Below are positions 9,401-17,385 of a stretch of 64,000 nucleotides of DNA, piece after piece. The first letter of the stretch is position 1, and every line of letters starts with the position of its first letter. The notes beneath the pieces are model-generated. The model ran no database searches. It was not told where the DNA came from and saw only the letters and a program-made list of their open reading frames with translations. Position numbers and translations under genes: made by a program. The DNA comes from Kitasatospora phosalacinea (GTDB taxonomy: Bacteria; Actinomycetota; Actinomycetes; Streptomycetales; Streptomycetaceae): positions 1 to 64,000 of the forward strand of contig NZ_JNWZ01000037.1 of the NCBI RefSeq assembly GCF_000716545.1. Reading direction: 5' to 3'.

Positions 9401-9443
9401 CGGACCGACCCCTCCAACCCGCGCCCATCCGGTGTCGAGAAGA

Positions 9444-9468
9444 CCGAGTATTCGATGTCCGAGTATTC
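9444..9468. repeat. Tandem 10-bp direct repeat in the promoter of the 838-aa phosphatase gene
   Basis: CCGAGTATTC occurs at 9444-9453 and again at 9459-9468, a 15-bp period, in the 102-base gap between the two phosphatase genes and 44 bases upstream of the start at 9400. On the minus strand it reads GAATACTCGG twice. The stretch is unusually A/T-rich for this genome, so a promoter or regulator-binding role is plausible. Confidence 0.5.
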
Positions 9469-9502
9469 ATCATCCGGGCGCGGGCGCACACGCCCTTCAA
9501 CG

Positions 9503-12298
9503 TCACAACATCGAATCGGGTGGCTGAACCTCCGGATCCGCCAGTTCGAACCAGACCACTTTGCCCAGCCCTTCGGCCCTGGTGCCCCAGCGCAGGGCGA
9601 GCCTGCGGACCAGTTCGAGGCCGCGACCGCCCTCGTCGCCGGCCCCGGCGTGGCGCTCGCGGGGCGGGTCGGGCAGCGGGTCGGAGATCTCCACCAGGAG
9701 GAGGTCGCCGAGGGTCAGCCGGACGCCGATCGGAGCGCTGGCGTACCGGACGGCGTTGGTGACCAGTTCGCTGACGAGCAGTTCGGCGGTGTCGGTGAGC
9801 TCCTCGGCGCCCCAGTCGGCCAGCGTGCCGCGGACCAGCCGGCGGGCCCGGGAGACCGCGGTGGGCTCGGCGGGCAGCGTCCAGCCGGCGGTGGGCTCCT
9901 CGGCCCGGCCCTGGCCGAGCCGGGCCAGCAGCAGGGCCACGTCGTCGGGCTCGCGGCCCTGCTCCATGGTGCCGAGGACGGCCTCGCACGCCTGCTGGAT
10001 CGAGGCGTACGGCTGTTCCAGCACGCTGATCAACCTCCCCAGTCCCACGTCCAGATCCTTGTCCCGGGACTCCACCAACCCGTCGGTGCACAGGGCGAGC
10101 AGGCTGCCCTCCGGGATCTCCATCTCGATGGACTCGAACGGCACCCCGCCGACGCCGAGCGGCGCGCCGGAGGGCAGGTCGAGCACCTGGCCGGCGCCGC
10201 CGGGCAGCGGGCCGCCGGAGCGGGCCGGCTCGGCGTCGGCGCCGGGCACCACCAGGACCGGCGGGATGTGGCCGGCCTTGGTGACGGTCAGGCTGCGCCG
10301 GGCGGGGTCGAAGACCGCGTAGACGCAGGTGGCGAGCAGGGCCTCGTCGGGGCCCTGGGCGAGGTCGTCGGTGAGCTCGTGGACGTGCCGCAGGACGGCC
10401 TCGGGGGCCAGGTCGAGGGCGGCCAGCACGCGGACGGCGGTGCGCAGCCGGCCCATCGTGGCGGCGGCCCGCAGGCCGTGGCCCATCACGTCGCCGACCA
10501 CCAGGGCGGTGCGGTCGCCGGGCAGCGGGATGACGTCGAACCAGTCGCCGCCGACCTCGGTGCCGCTGGAGCCGGGCACGTACCGGTAGGCGACCTCGAC
10601 GCCGGTGGGCTGCGGGACCTGCTGGGGCAGCAGGGTGCGCTGCAGGGTGAGCGCGGCGGTGCGCTCGCGGGCGTACAGGCGGGCGTTGTCGAGGGAGCTG
10701 CCGGCCCGGTCGGCGAGCTCGACGGTGAAGGCGAGGTCGTCGCGGTCGAAGCCCTCGCGGTAGCCGGCCCGGCTGACCACCAGCAGTCCGATCACGATGC
10801 CGCGGGCCCGCAGCGGGACCACCAGCCGGGAGTGGACGCCGAGTTCGCGGGCGGCCTCGACCTTGGGGTCGCCGGCGAAGGACAGCTCCTCGCCGTTGCC
10901 CCCGGAGAGCATCTCGGGGACGCCGCTGCGCAGCACCCGGCCGAAGACGGAGTCCTCGTCGAAGGTGATCCGGGCGCCGTGCCGCAGCATGGTCTCCACG
11001 GCGGGGCCCGGCTGGATCGCGGCGACGCCCAGTTGCAGCAGCGAGGTGCGCCGGTCGTGGCCGTGCCGGGGCAGGTCGTCGCCGTGCGCGACGGCCTGCA
11101 GCAGGATCACCCCGGCGTAGTCGGCGAGCCGGGGGACGACCGCGCCGGCCAGCTCCTGGGCGATCATCGAGGCGTCCAGCAGGTCTCCGACCCGGGAGCC
11201 GAACTCGTTGAGCAGCGACAGCCGGCGCCGGGCGCTCTCGACCTTGGCGACCGCGCGGTAGCGCTCGGTGACGTCCATCACGGTGCCGGAGATGCCCAGC
11301 ACCCGGCCGGAGCGGTCGGTCATCCGGCTGTAGGAGATCGACCGGTAGCCGGAGCGGGCGGTGGACGGGGAGGCCAGCGTGACGTCGATGACCGGCTCGC
11401 CGGTGGCCAGCACCTGGCGCTGGACGGCGGTGATCTCGTCGGCGGAGCGCTCGGGCAGCGTCTCGCCGGTGGTGCGGCCGATGTGCTCCTCGGCGGGCAG
11501 GCCGTTCATGTCGGCCAGGGTGCGGTTGACCGCGGTGTAGCGCAGGTCGGTGTCGAGGACGGCGATGCCGAGCGGGGACTGCTCGAACAGGGCGTCGCGG
11601 ACCGCGAGGTCCCGTTCGACGGCGCGCAGCGCGGCGGCCTCGGTGAGCGCAGCCTGCACGTACGGGGCGCCGTCGCCGTCGACCAGCAGCGAGAGCCTGG
11701 CCTCCACCTCGACCGGCAGGCCGTCCCGGTCGGCGATCTCGGTGAAGCCGTGCCAGGAGCCGCGGCGCAGCGTCTCCTGGATGGCGGCGCGGGTGCGCCG
11801 CACCTGGTCCGGGTCGGGGATCAACTCGTCGACGGCGCGGCCGACCAGCACCTCGCTGGGCCAGCCGAGCATCTCCTCGGCGGCGGGGCTCCACAGCACC
11901 ACCCGGCCCGAGGTGTCCAGGATGACGATGGCCACCCGGACCACGTCCAGCAGGCTGCCGCCCTCGGTGCGGCGGCTGGGGTGCAGGGAGGTGGGGCCGG
12001 TGTCGGCCCGGGCGCCGGGGCGGACCTCGGGCGCGCCGGGGAAGGCCCGGGCGGCGCGGCCCCGGACCGGGAACGGCGCGGGGCCGGGGGTGGTGGGCGG
12101 CTGGGGGGCGGGGCCGGCGCTCGGGGCGCTGCCGGGCAGCGGGGCGGGCCGCTCGCCCTGTCCGGGGCGGCCGCGCCGCAGCCGGGCCCGGGCCGACGCC
12201 CGGCCGGCGCCGCCCGCGGGGGTGCCGGGACGCCGCGCCCCTCGCGCGGGCAGGCCGGACGCCTCGCGCTCTCCCCCGCCGTCACCCGGCTTCGCCAC
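9503..12298 (-). CDS. PAS-PAS-GAF-PP2C phosphatase with C-terminal HATPase (RsbU/RsbW fusion)
   Basis: A 931-residue paralogue of the next gene downstream. The first 115 residues or so are Pro/Ala/Gly/Arg-rich and probably disordered. Then come a PAS domain (about 116-230), a second PAS (about 235-350), GAF (about 360-520), PP2C/SpoIIE (about 540-780; GGDWFDVIPL, VVGDVMGHG, PDDVALLLA) and an RsbW-like HATPase (about 790-915; LLVSELVTNAVRY, GGRGLELVRRL). The GTG at 12298 is the most upstream start in the frame; a start nearer the PAS domain is possible because the N-terminal tail is low complexity. It probably tunes a sigma-factor partner switch. Confidence 0.87.
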   Translation of the reverse strand: MAKPGDGGGEREASGLPARGARRPGTPAGGAGRASARARLRRGRPGQGERPAPLPGSAPSAGPAPQPPTTPGPAPFPVRGRAARAFPGAPEVRPGARADTGPTSLHPSRRTEGGSLLDVVRVAIVILDTSGRVVLWSPAAEEMLGWPSEVLVGRAVDELIPDPDQVRRTRAAIQETLRRGSWHGFTEIADRDGLPVEVEARLSLLVDGDGAPYVQAALTEAAALRAVERDLAVRDALFEQSPLGIAVLDTDLRYTAVNRTLADMNGLPAEEHIGRTTGETLPERSADEITAVQRQVLATGEPVIDVTLASPSTARSGYRSISYSRMTDRSGRVLGISGTVMDVTERYRAVAKVESARRRLSLLNEFGSRVGDLLDASMIAQELAGAVVPRLADYAGVILLQAVAHGDDLPRHGHDRRTSLLQLGVAAIQPGPAVETMLRHGARITFDEDSVFGRVLRSGVPEMLSGGNGEELSFAGDPKVEAARELGVHSRLVVPLRARGIVIGLLVVSRAGYREGFDRDDLAFTVELADRAGSSLDNARLYARERTAALTLQRTLLPQQVPQPTGVEVAYRYVPGSSGTEVGGDWFDVIPLPGDRTALVVGDVMGHGLRAAATMGRLRTAVRVLAALDLAPEAVLRHVHELTDDLAQGPDEALLATCVYAVFDPARRSLTVTKAGHIPPVLVVPGADAEPARSGGPLPGGAGQVLDLPSGAPLGVGGVPFESIEMEIPEGSLLALCTDGLVESRDKDLDVGLGRLISVLEQPYASIQQACEAVLGTMEQGREPDDVALLLARLGQGRAEEPTAGWTLPAEPTAVSRARRLVRGTLADWGAEELTDTAELLVSELVTNAVRYASAPIGVRLTLGDLLLVEISDPLPDPPRERHAGAGDEGGRGLELVRRLALRWGTRAEGLGKVVWFELADPEVQPPDSML

Positions 12299-12537
12299 CT
12301 ACGGGGCCTCCCGCCGACACTGGGACGCCCCCCGGCGGGTCGCCGGGGCGCGGGCCGCCGCCGCCACGCCGTGCCGCCGCGGGCTCACGGATCGTGACGA
12401 ATGCTGCCGAACTCTGCCATACCCAGGGAATCGCGCCGCTACCCCGGCATACGGGTCGTCTGTCCGATTGGCGTACAGACCGGGCGTTCCGGCGTGCCGG
12501 GGGGCGGCAGCGGGCCCACGGGCGCCCGTGGGCGGGC

Positions 12538-13449
12538 CTACCGGAGGAGGCCGTCGCGGTGCAGGTCGTCGAAGAGGTCCTGGTCGACCGGGGGGACGCG
12601 GTCGCGGTCGGCGTAGGAGAACCAGGCGACCTCCTCGATCTCGCTGCTGGCGGTGAGGGTGCCGGTGTAGTCGGCGGTGTAGCAGGCCATCGAGACGAGG
12701 GTGCCGGGGGCTTGGGCGTGGGCCTCGGCCCGGTAGGTGTCGACGTGGGTGACCGTGTCGGGGAGGAGCGTGACGGAGAGTTCCTCGGCGACCTCGCGGA
12801 TCAGGGTCTGCAGGTCGGTCTCGGTGCCCTCGCGCTTGCCGCCGGGGATGTAGAAGGCGTCCTTGCCGCGCGGGCGGGCGCACAGGATCCGGCCGCCCTC
12901 CAGCCGGACCCACGCCACCGTGTCGATCAGGCCCGGCGTCGCCGGCTCCGCGCCCGTGGCGCCGCGACCGACCGCGTACCGGGGGCGGGGCGGCTCGGTG
13001 GCGGTGGCCAGGCTCCGGTTGCCGAAGGCGGGGCGGTCGGTGACCTCGGGGCCGAACCAGGGCGGCGGGGTGAACGCGGCGGCGGACCGGCGGTCGGCGA
13101 ACTCGACCTCGACGGTGCGCAGTCCGGCGAGCCGGCCGTGGAAGGTGTCGACCGCGGCCTCGTGCGGGCCGAGCGGGACGATCCGGCGGGTCTTGTGGAT
13201 CCGGGTGCCGTCGGTGGCGGGCCACAGGACGGCGAACTGCTCGGCGCTCAGCGGGGTCTCCCACTCGCCGCGGACCTGCCCGGCGCCGCGCTTGGCGGTC
13301 AGCGAGTGGGCCCCGTCCTGTCGGCGCAGCCGCGCCTCGGTGCCCTCGGGACCGATCGCCAGGTACCCCTGCCGGACGTCGAACTCCCGTCCGTCGGGGA
13401 CGGTCTCGTCGTCCGGTACGAGGAACTTGCGCTCGATCTCGACACCCAC
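12538..13449 (-). CDS. CYTH-Nudix fusion protein
   Basis: A 303-residue protein with two phosphohydrolase folds. Residues 1-150 are a CYTH (triphosphate tunnel metalloenzyme) domain with the signature E4-I-E-R-K8 and later charged strands (ARLRR, TAKR, KTRRI, VEVEF). After a Pro-rich linker (150-172), residues 173-300 form a Nudix domain with the box G204-x5-E210-x7-R218-E219-V-A-E222-E223; the usual Gly near its end is Ser225. CYTH enzymes cleave triphosphates such as tripolyphosphate, thiamine triphosphate or ATP; Nudix enzymes cleave nucleoside diphosphate-X compounds. The joint substrate is unknown. It appears to be transcribed alone. Confidence 0.85.
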   Translation of the reverse strand: MGVEIERKFLVPDDETVPDGREFDVRQGYLAIGPEGTEARLRRQDGAHSLTAKRGAGQVRGEWETPLSAEQFAVLWPATDGTRIHKTRRIVPLGPHEAAVDTFHGRLAGLRTVEVEFADRRSAAAFTPPPWFGPEVTDRPAFGNRSLATATEPPRPRYAVGRGATGAEPATPGLIDTVAWVRLEGGRILCARPRGKDAFYIPGGKREGTETDLQTLIREVAEELSVTLLPDTVTHVDTYRAEAHAQAPGTLVSMACYTADYTGTLTASSEIEEVAWFSYADRDRVPPVDQDLFDDLHRDGLLR

Positions 13450-13529
13450 CGGGCCTCCTCGGCACGCGTGCTGGGGCGGCGGCCGCCGCCGGGCGCCATG
13501 CTATGCGGGGCGGGGCCCGGCAGCCGGGA

Positions 13530-13742
13530 TCAGGCGGGGTCCGCGGAGCCGGCCGGGTCCGCCGGTGCGGCCGGGTCCTCGGGTTCGACCCAGTAGAGCT
13601 GCTTGTGGCCGCGGGCTTCGAACTCGGCGGCCAGCGCCTCGGCCCCGGCCCGGTCGAGGCCGCGGGCGAGCAGGAAGCGGTTGCCGTTGTCGTCCTGGCG
13701 CATCACCCGGTGGGTGGTGCCGGGCGGCTGTTCGCGGTCCAT
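13530..13742 (-). CDS. Small SPOR-like protein
   Basis: A 70-residue soluble protein. Its core RQDDNGNRF ... RGHKQLYWVE matches the short SPOR-domain-like proteins common in streptomycetes, which are annotated as possible peptidoglycan binders. The tail is Pro/Ala/Asp-rich. The ATG at 13742 (MDREQPPG) is preferred to the far-upstream in-frame ATG at 13850, because the intervening residues are not family-like. No signal peptide is seen, so a direct role at the septum is doubtful. Confidence 0.75.
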   Translation of the reverse strand: MDREQPPGTTHRVMRQDDNGNRFLLARGLDRAGAEALAAEFEARGHKQLYWVEPEDPAAPADPAGSADPA

Positions 13743-13833
13743 GCCCACACGGTAGCGGTCCGACCCGGTGGGGGGCGGGTCGGACCGCCCGTCCGACCAC
13801 CAGGTTGGACGGCGCTCGCTACCGGGCGGTACG

Positions 13834-13862
13834 CGTCCGGTCAACATCACGTTAACCGGACG
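13834..13862 (-). terminator. Hairpin downstream of the methyltransferase gene
   Basis: CGTCCGGT-C-AAC pairs with GTT-A-ACCGGACG around the loop ATCAC: a 12-bp stem with one mismatch. It begins 11 bases past the methyltransferase stop codon. There is no U-run, as is usual for actinomycete terminators. Confidence 0.55.
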
Positions 13863-13872
13863 GCGCGCCCAA

Positions 13873-14691
13873 CTAGCTTACGCGCACCAGGAGTTCGCCG
13901 TGCAGTACCGCGAACCAGGCATCCGGGTCGGCGCCCCAGCGGGCCCAGCCGGCGGCGATCCGCTCCAGGTCGGCGGGGGCGGCCAGGCCCTCGGCCAGGG
14001 CGGTGTCGGCCAGCTTGGTGCGCGTCGTGCGCTCGGCCCAGCTCTCCGACCACCAGGAGCGTTCGGCGTCGGTGGCGAAGGTCCAACTGCTGGACGAAGG
14101 GCGCAGGTTGGCGCCCGAGGCGTCGGCCAGGCCGGCCGCGCGGGCCCAGGCCAGCAGGCGGCGGCCGGCGTCGGGCTCGCCTCCGTTGGCCCGGGCGACC
14201 CGCTGGTACAGGGCCATCCACGCGTCCAGTTCCGGCAGTTCGGGGTACCAGGTCATCGCGGCGTAGTCGGAGTCGCGGACCGCGATCACCCCGCCGGGGG
14301 CGGTGACCCGGCGCATCTCGCGCAGCGCGGCGACCGGGTCGGGCAGGTGCTGCAGCACCTGGTGGGCGTGCACCACGTCGAACGAGGCGTCCGCGTACGG
14401 CAGCCGGTAGACGTCGGCGACCTCGTAGGACAGGTTCGCCAGCCCTCGGTCGGCGGCCAGTGCGGCGGCCTCGGCCAGCACCTCGGGGACCGGCTCGACG
14501 CCGACCACCCGGCCGGTGGGGCCGACCAGTTCCGCCAGGTCCGCGGTGATCGTGCCGGGGCCGCAGCCGACGTCCAGCACCCGCCGGCCGGGGCGCAGTT
14601 CGGGCAGCAGGTAGGCGGCGGAGTTGGCGGCGGTGCGGCTGCGGTGCGAGCGCAGGACGGCGGCCTGGTGGCCGTGGGTGTAGGCGGGCAC
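13873..14691 (-). CDS. Class I SAM-dependent methyltransferase
   Basis: A 272-residue methyltransferase of the UbiE/Methyltransf_11 type. The SAM-binding motif is VLDVGCGPGTIT; the acidic second motif (VVGVEPV) and the post-I motif SFDVVHAHQVLQHL follow. The substrate cannot be predicted. The GTG at 14691 follows GGGAG, so I prefer it to the upstream in-frame ATG at 14799. It is divergent from a PPOX-fold gene across about 150 bases. Confidence 0.82.
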   Translation of the reverse strand: MPAYTHGHQAAVLRSHRSRTAANSAAYLLPELRPGRRVLDVGCGPGTITADLAELVGPTGRVVGVEPVPEVLAEAAALAADRGLANLSYEVADVYRLPYADASFDVVHAHQVLQHLPDPVAALREMRRVTAPGGVIAVRDSDYAAMTWYPELPELDAWMALYQRVARANGGEPDAGRRLLAWARAAGLADASGANLRPSSSSWTFATDAERSWWSESWAERTTRTKLADTALAEGLAAPADLERIAAGWARWGADPDAWFAVLHGELLVRVS

Positions 14692-14840
14692 GGCGGGACT
14701 CCCTCTCCCTCGAAGGCGGTTCCTCGGTAGCCCGTCCAGCATAGGAACCCGTTCCACTGTTCGGACAAACTCGTCTCGCATAGCAAGACTGATGGTCAAT
14801 CACCTCGCCATCGGAACCCGCCGGGAGCAGAATCGTCCGC

Positions 14841-15425
14841 ATGGGAAAGACCTATGAACGCATTGACGCCAGGCTGCGCGCGTTCATCGAGAAGCAGCCC
14901 GTCTACTTCGTCGGCACCGCCCCGCTGGCCGCCGACGGATTCCTCAACCTGTCGCCCAAGGGCCGGGCCGGCACCCTGGCGGTGATCGACGGACTGACCC
15001 TCGCCTACCTGGACTTCGGCGGCTCGCACGCCGAGACCATCGCGCACCTGCGGGAGAACGGCCGGATCGTCCTGATGTGGTGCGCCTTCGAGGGGCCGCC
15101 CACCGTGCTGCGGGTGCACGGGCGCGGCGAGCCGGTGTTCCGCGACGACCCGCGCTTCGCCGGACTGCTCGCCCGCTTCGACCCCTCGGCGGACGGCACC
15201 GCGCTGCGCGCGATCATCCTGGTGCGGGCCGAGCGGGTCAGCGACTCCTGCGGGTTCGCCGTCCCGTTCATGGACTACCGGGAGGACCGGACGCTGCTGG
15301 CCGAGTTCTTCGACCGCAAGGGCGAGGACCGGTTCAGCGAGTACTGCGAGGGCAAGGAGAACGTCGCCGTCAGCATCAACGGGCTGCCCGCCCTGCCGCT
15401 GCCGGTGCCGCCCCGCCCGTCCTGA
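14841..15425 (+). CDS. Pyridoxamine 5'-phosphate oxidase family protein
   Basis: A 194-residue protein of the split-barrel flavin-binding fold. It begins FIEKQPVYFVGTAPLAADG and continues NLSPKGRAGTLAVIDG, as in PPOX-like flavoproteins that act as FMN- or F420-dependent oxidoreductases. The precise reaction is unknown. It starts at an ATG with a purine-rich upstream region and is separated from the next gene by a hairpin. Confidence 0.82.
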   Translation: MGKTYERIDARLRAFIEKQPVYFVGTAPLAADGFLNLSPKGRAGTLAVIDGLTLAYLDFGGSHAETIAHLRENGRIVLMWCAFEGPPTVLRVHGRGEPVFRDDPRFAGLLARFDPSADGTALRAIILVRAERVSDSCGFAVPFMDYREDRTLLAEFFDRKGEDRFSEYCEGKENVAVSINGLPALPLPVPPRPS

Positions 15426-15445
15426 ACGGCCGCGCCCGCCGGGCG

Positions 15446-15476
15446 GCGTACGGTGGGAGCCTCCCCCCGTACGCCG
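15446..15476 (+). terminator. Hairpin after the PPOX-like gene
   Basis: GGCGTACGG at 15446-15454 pairs with CCGTACGCC at 15468-15476; inner GGGA/TCCC pairing extends the stem past one mismatch. It lies 20 bases after the stop at 15425 and just before the ribosome-binding site of the next gene, so it may terminate or attenuate. Confidence 0.5.
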
Positions 15477-15492
15477 AACCTGGAGCCCCGCC

Positions 15493-16185
15493 GTGCCCCG
15501 CCCCCACGTCCTGCTGAGCGCCGCGGTGTCGCTCGACGGCCACCTCGACGACGCCTCGCCCGAGCGGCTGCTGCTCTCCAACGCCGAGGACTTCGACCGG
15601 GTCGACGCGCTGCGCGCCGACAGCGACGCGATCCTGGTCGGCGGCGGGACGCTGCGCGCCGACGACCCCCGGCTGCTGGTCAACTCGGCCGGGCGGCGCG
15701 CCGGGCGGGTGGCCGCCGGGCGCCCCGCGCATCCGCTGAAGGTCACCCTGAGCGCGAGCGGGCGGCTCGACCCGGCGCTGAAGTTCTGGCACACCGGCGG
15801 CGCCAAGCTCGCCTACACCACCGACGCCACCGCGCCCGCGCTGCGCGCCGCGCTGGCCGGGGCGCCCGGCACCGAGGTGGTCGCGCTGGGCCCGGCGGTG
15901 CCGCTGGGCGCGGTGCTGGACGACCTAGGCGCGCGGGGGGTGCGCCGGCTGATGGTCGAGGGCGGCGGCGGCGTGCACACCCGCTTCCTCGCCGAGGGCC
16001 TGGCCGACGAGCTGCACCTGGCCGTCGCCCCGCTGCTGGTCGGCCAGGCCGACGCGCCCCGCTTCCTCGCCCCCGCCACGTACCCGGGCGGCCCGACCCG
16101 CCGGATGCGGCTGCTGGGGGCACGTACGGTGGGGGACGTCGTCCTGCTGCGGTACGCCCCGAAGGAGTCCTCCGATGACCAGTGA
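15493..16185 (+). CDS. RibD C-terminal-like reductase (dihydrofolate-reductase fold)
   Basis: A 230-residue protein of the RibD reductase family, which reduces a ribosylamino-pyrimidine with NADPH in riboflavin synthesis or related compounds. It opens with SAAVSLDGHLDDA and has GGGTLRADDP and VEGGGGVHTRFL, the typical substrate- and cofactor-site text. The GTG at 15493 follows CTGGAGCC. Its 3' end overlaps the deaminase gene by 11 bases. In canonical RibD the deaminase is N-terminal in one chain; here the two activities are separate genes in reversed order. Confidence 0.86.
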   Translation: MPRPHVLLSAAVSLDGHLDDASPERLLLSNAEDFDRVDALRADSDAILVGGGTLRADDPRLLVNSAGRRAGRVAAGRPAHPLKVTLSASGRLDPALKFWHTGGAKLAYTTDATAPALRAALAGAPGTEVVALGPAVPLGAVLDDLGARGVRRLMVEGGGGVHTRFLAEGLADELHLAVAPLLVGQADAPRFLAPATYPGGPTRRMRLLGARTVGDVVLLRYAPKESSDDQ

Positions 16186-16633
16186 CCGCGAGCGCGATCT
16201 GCTCCGGCTGCGCCGCGCGATCGAGCTGTCCCGGCGCTGCCCGCCGTCCGAGGCCGCCTTCTCGGTCGGCGCGGTGATCGTCGGCGCGGACGGCGAGGTG
16301 CTGGCCGAGGGCTACAGCCGCGAGGTGGACGCCGTGAACCACGCCGAGGAGGCCGCGCTCGGCAAGCTGCCGGCCGGCGACCCCCGGCTGCGCACCGCCA
16401 CCGTCTACTCCACCCTGGAGCCGTGCGGGCAGCGCGCCTCCCGGCCGCACCCGTGCGCGGAACTGATCGTCGCGGCCGGGGTGCCGCGGGTGGTGGTGGC
16501 CTGGCGGGAGCCCGCGCTCTTCGTCGAGGACTGCCGGGGCACCGCGCTGCTGGAGGCGGCGGGCGTCGAGGTGGTGGAGCTGCCGGAGCTCGCCGAGGAG
16601 GCCAGGGCGGTCAACGCGCACCTGGTGGGCTGA
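16175..16633 (+). CDS. RibD-like pyrimidine deaminase
   Basis: A 152-residue zinc deaminase of the cytidine/deoxycytidylate family. The zinc motif NHAEEAAL supplies His and catalytic Glu, and EPCGQRASRPHPC supplies two Cys with RibD-type spacing. It overlaps the preceding reductase gene, so the products are probably made together as a two-subunit RibD-like enzyme. Because the genome is likely to hold a canonical ribD elsewhere, this pair may serve a side pathway; that is inference. Confidence 0.87.
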   Translation: MTSDRERDLLRLRRAIELSRRCPPSEAAFSVGAVIVGADGEVLAEGYSREVDAVNHAEEAALGKLPAGDPRLRTATVYSTLEPCGQRASRPHPCAELIVAAGVPRVVVAWREPALFVEDCRGTALLEAAGVEVVELPELAEEARAVNAHLVG

Positions 16634-16703
16634 GCGGCCCGGCCGTCGCAGGTTTTGTACGCTTGAGGAACAAACACCCGTACGAGGCCTCCGAGGAGAC
16701 CCG

Positions 16704-17360
16704 ATGCCCGTCCTCACCCCGCCGGTCCGGGCCGTCCTGCTCGACATGGACGGCACCCTGGTCAACTCCGACGCCGTGGTCGAGCGCTGCTGGCGCCGCT
16801 GGGCCGAGCGCAACGGCCTGGACGGCGACGAGGTGATGCGGGTCGCGCACGGGCGGCAGGGCCACCTGACCATGGCCCTGCTGCTGCCCGACCGCCCGAT
16901 GGAGCAGAACCTCGCCGAGAACGCGGTGATGCTCGACGAGGAGTCCTCCGACATCGACGGCGTGGTCGAAATCCCGGGCGCCGCACGGCTGGTGGCCTCG
17001 CTGGCCGACCTCCCGCACGCGCTGGTGACCTCCGCCGACGACCGGCTGGCCCGCGTCCGGATGGCCGCCGCCGGCGTCCCGCTGCCGCCACTGGTGATCA
17101 CCGCCGAGCACGTCGGCGCCAGCAAGCCCGACCCGGAGGGCTTCCTCAAGGCCGCCGCCCAACTGGGCGTCGCCCCCGCCGAGTGCCTGGTCCTGGAGGA
17201 CTCCGAGGCGGGCATCGCCGCCGCCCGGGCCGCCGGCATGCCGGTGCTCGGCATCGGCCCGCGCGCCGCCGCCCACCGGCCCGACCACCACGTGGACGAC
17301 CTCTCCGGCGTCTTCGTCAGCCGCGCCGAGGACGGCGCCCTGGTCGTCGAACTGCCCTGA
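16704..17360 (+). CDS. HAD-superfamily sugar-phosphate phosphatase
   Basis: A 218-residue HAD hydrolase of the beta-phosphoglucomutase/GPH-like subfamily. Motif I is LLDMDGTLVNSD with the nucleophilic Asp; motif II is ALVTSADD, motif III SKPDPEG, and motif IV VLEDSEAGIAAA. A cap domain (about residues 20-85) points to a small phosphorylated metabolite, probably a sugar or glycerol phosphate. The ATG at 16704 follows GAGGAG. Confidence 0.88.
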   Translation: MPVLTPPVRAVLLDMDGTLVNSDAVVERCWRRWAERNGLDGDEVMRVAHGRQGHLTMALLLPDRPMEQNLAENAVMLDEESSDIDGVVEIPGAARLVASLADLPHALVTSADDRLARVRMAAAGVPLPPLVITAEHVGASKPDPEGFLKAAAQLGVAPAECLVLEDSEAGIAAARAAGMPVLGIGPRAAAHRPDHHVDDLSGVFVSRAEDGALVVELP

Positions 17361-17385
17361 GGTGCGGGCAGGGCGCGGACAGGTC

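Noticed and set aside
6774..12397. Open frames of 1706 and 1862 residues crossing the two phosphatase genes
   Set aside because: They are frame shadows created by high GC: their residues are dominated by Arg, Pro, Gly and Ala with no domains, and they overlap two genes with clear PAS, GAF, PP2C and HATPase motifs.
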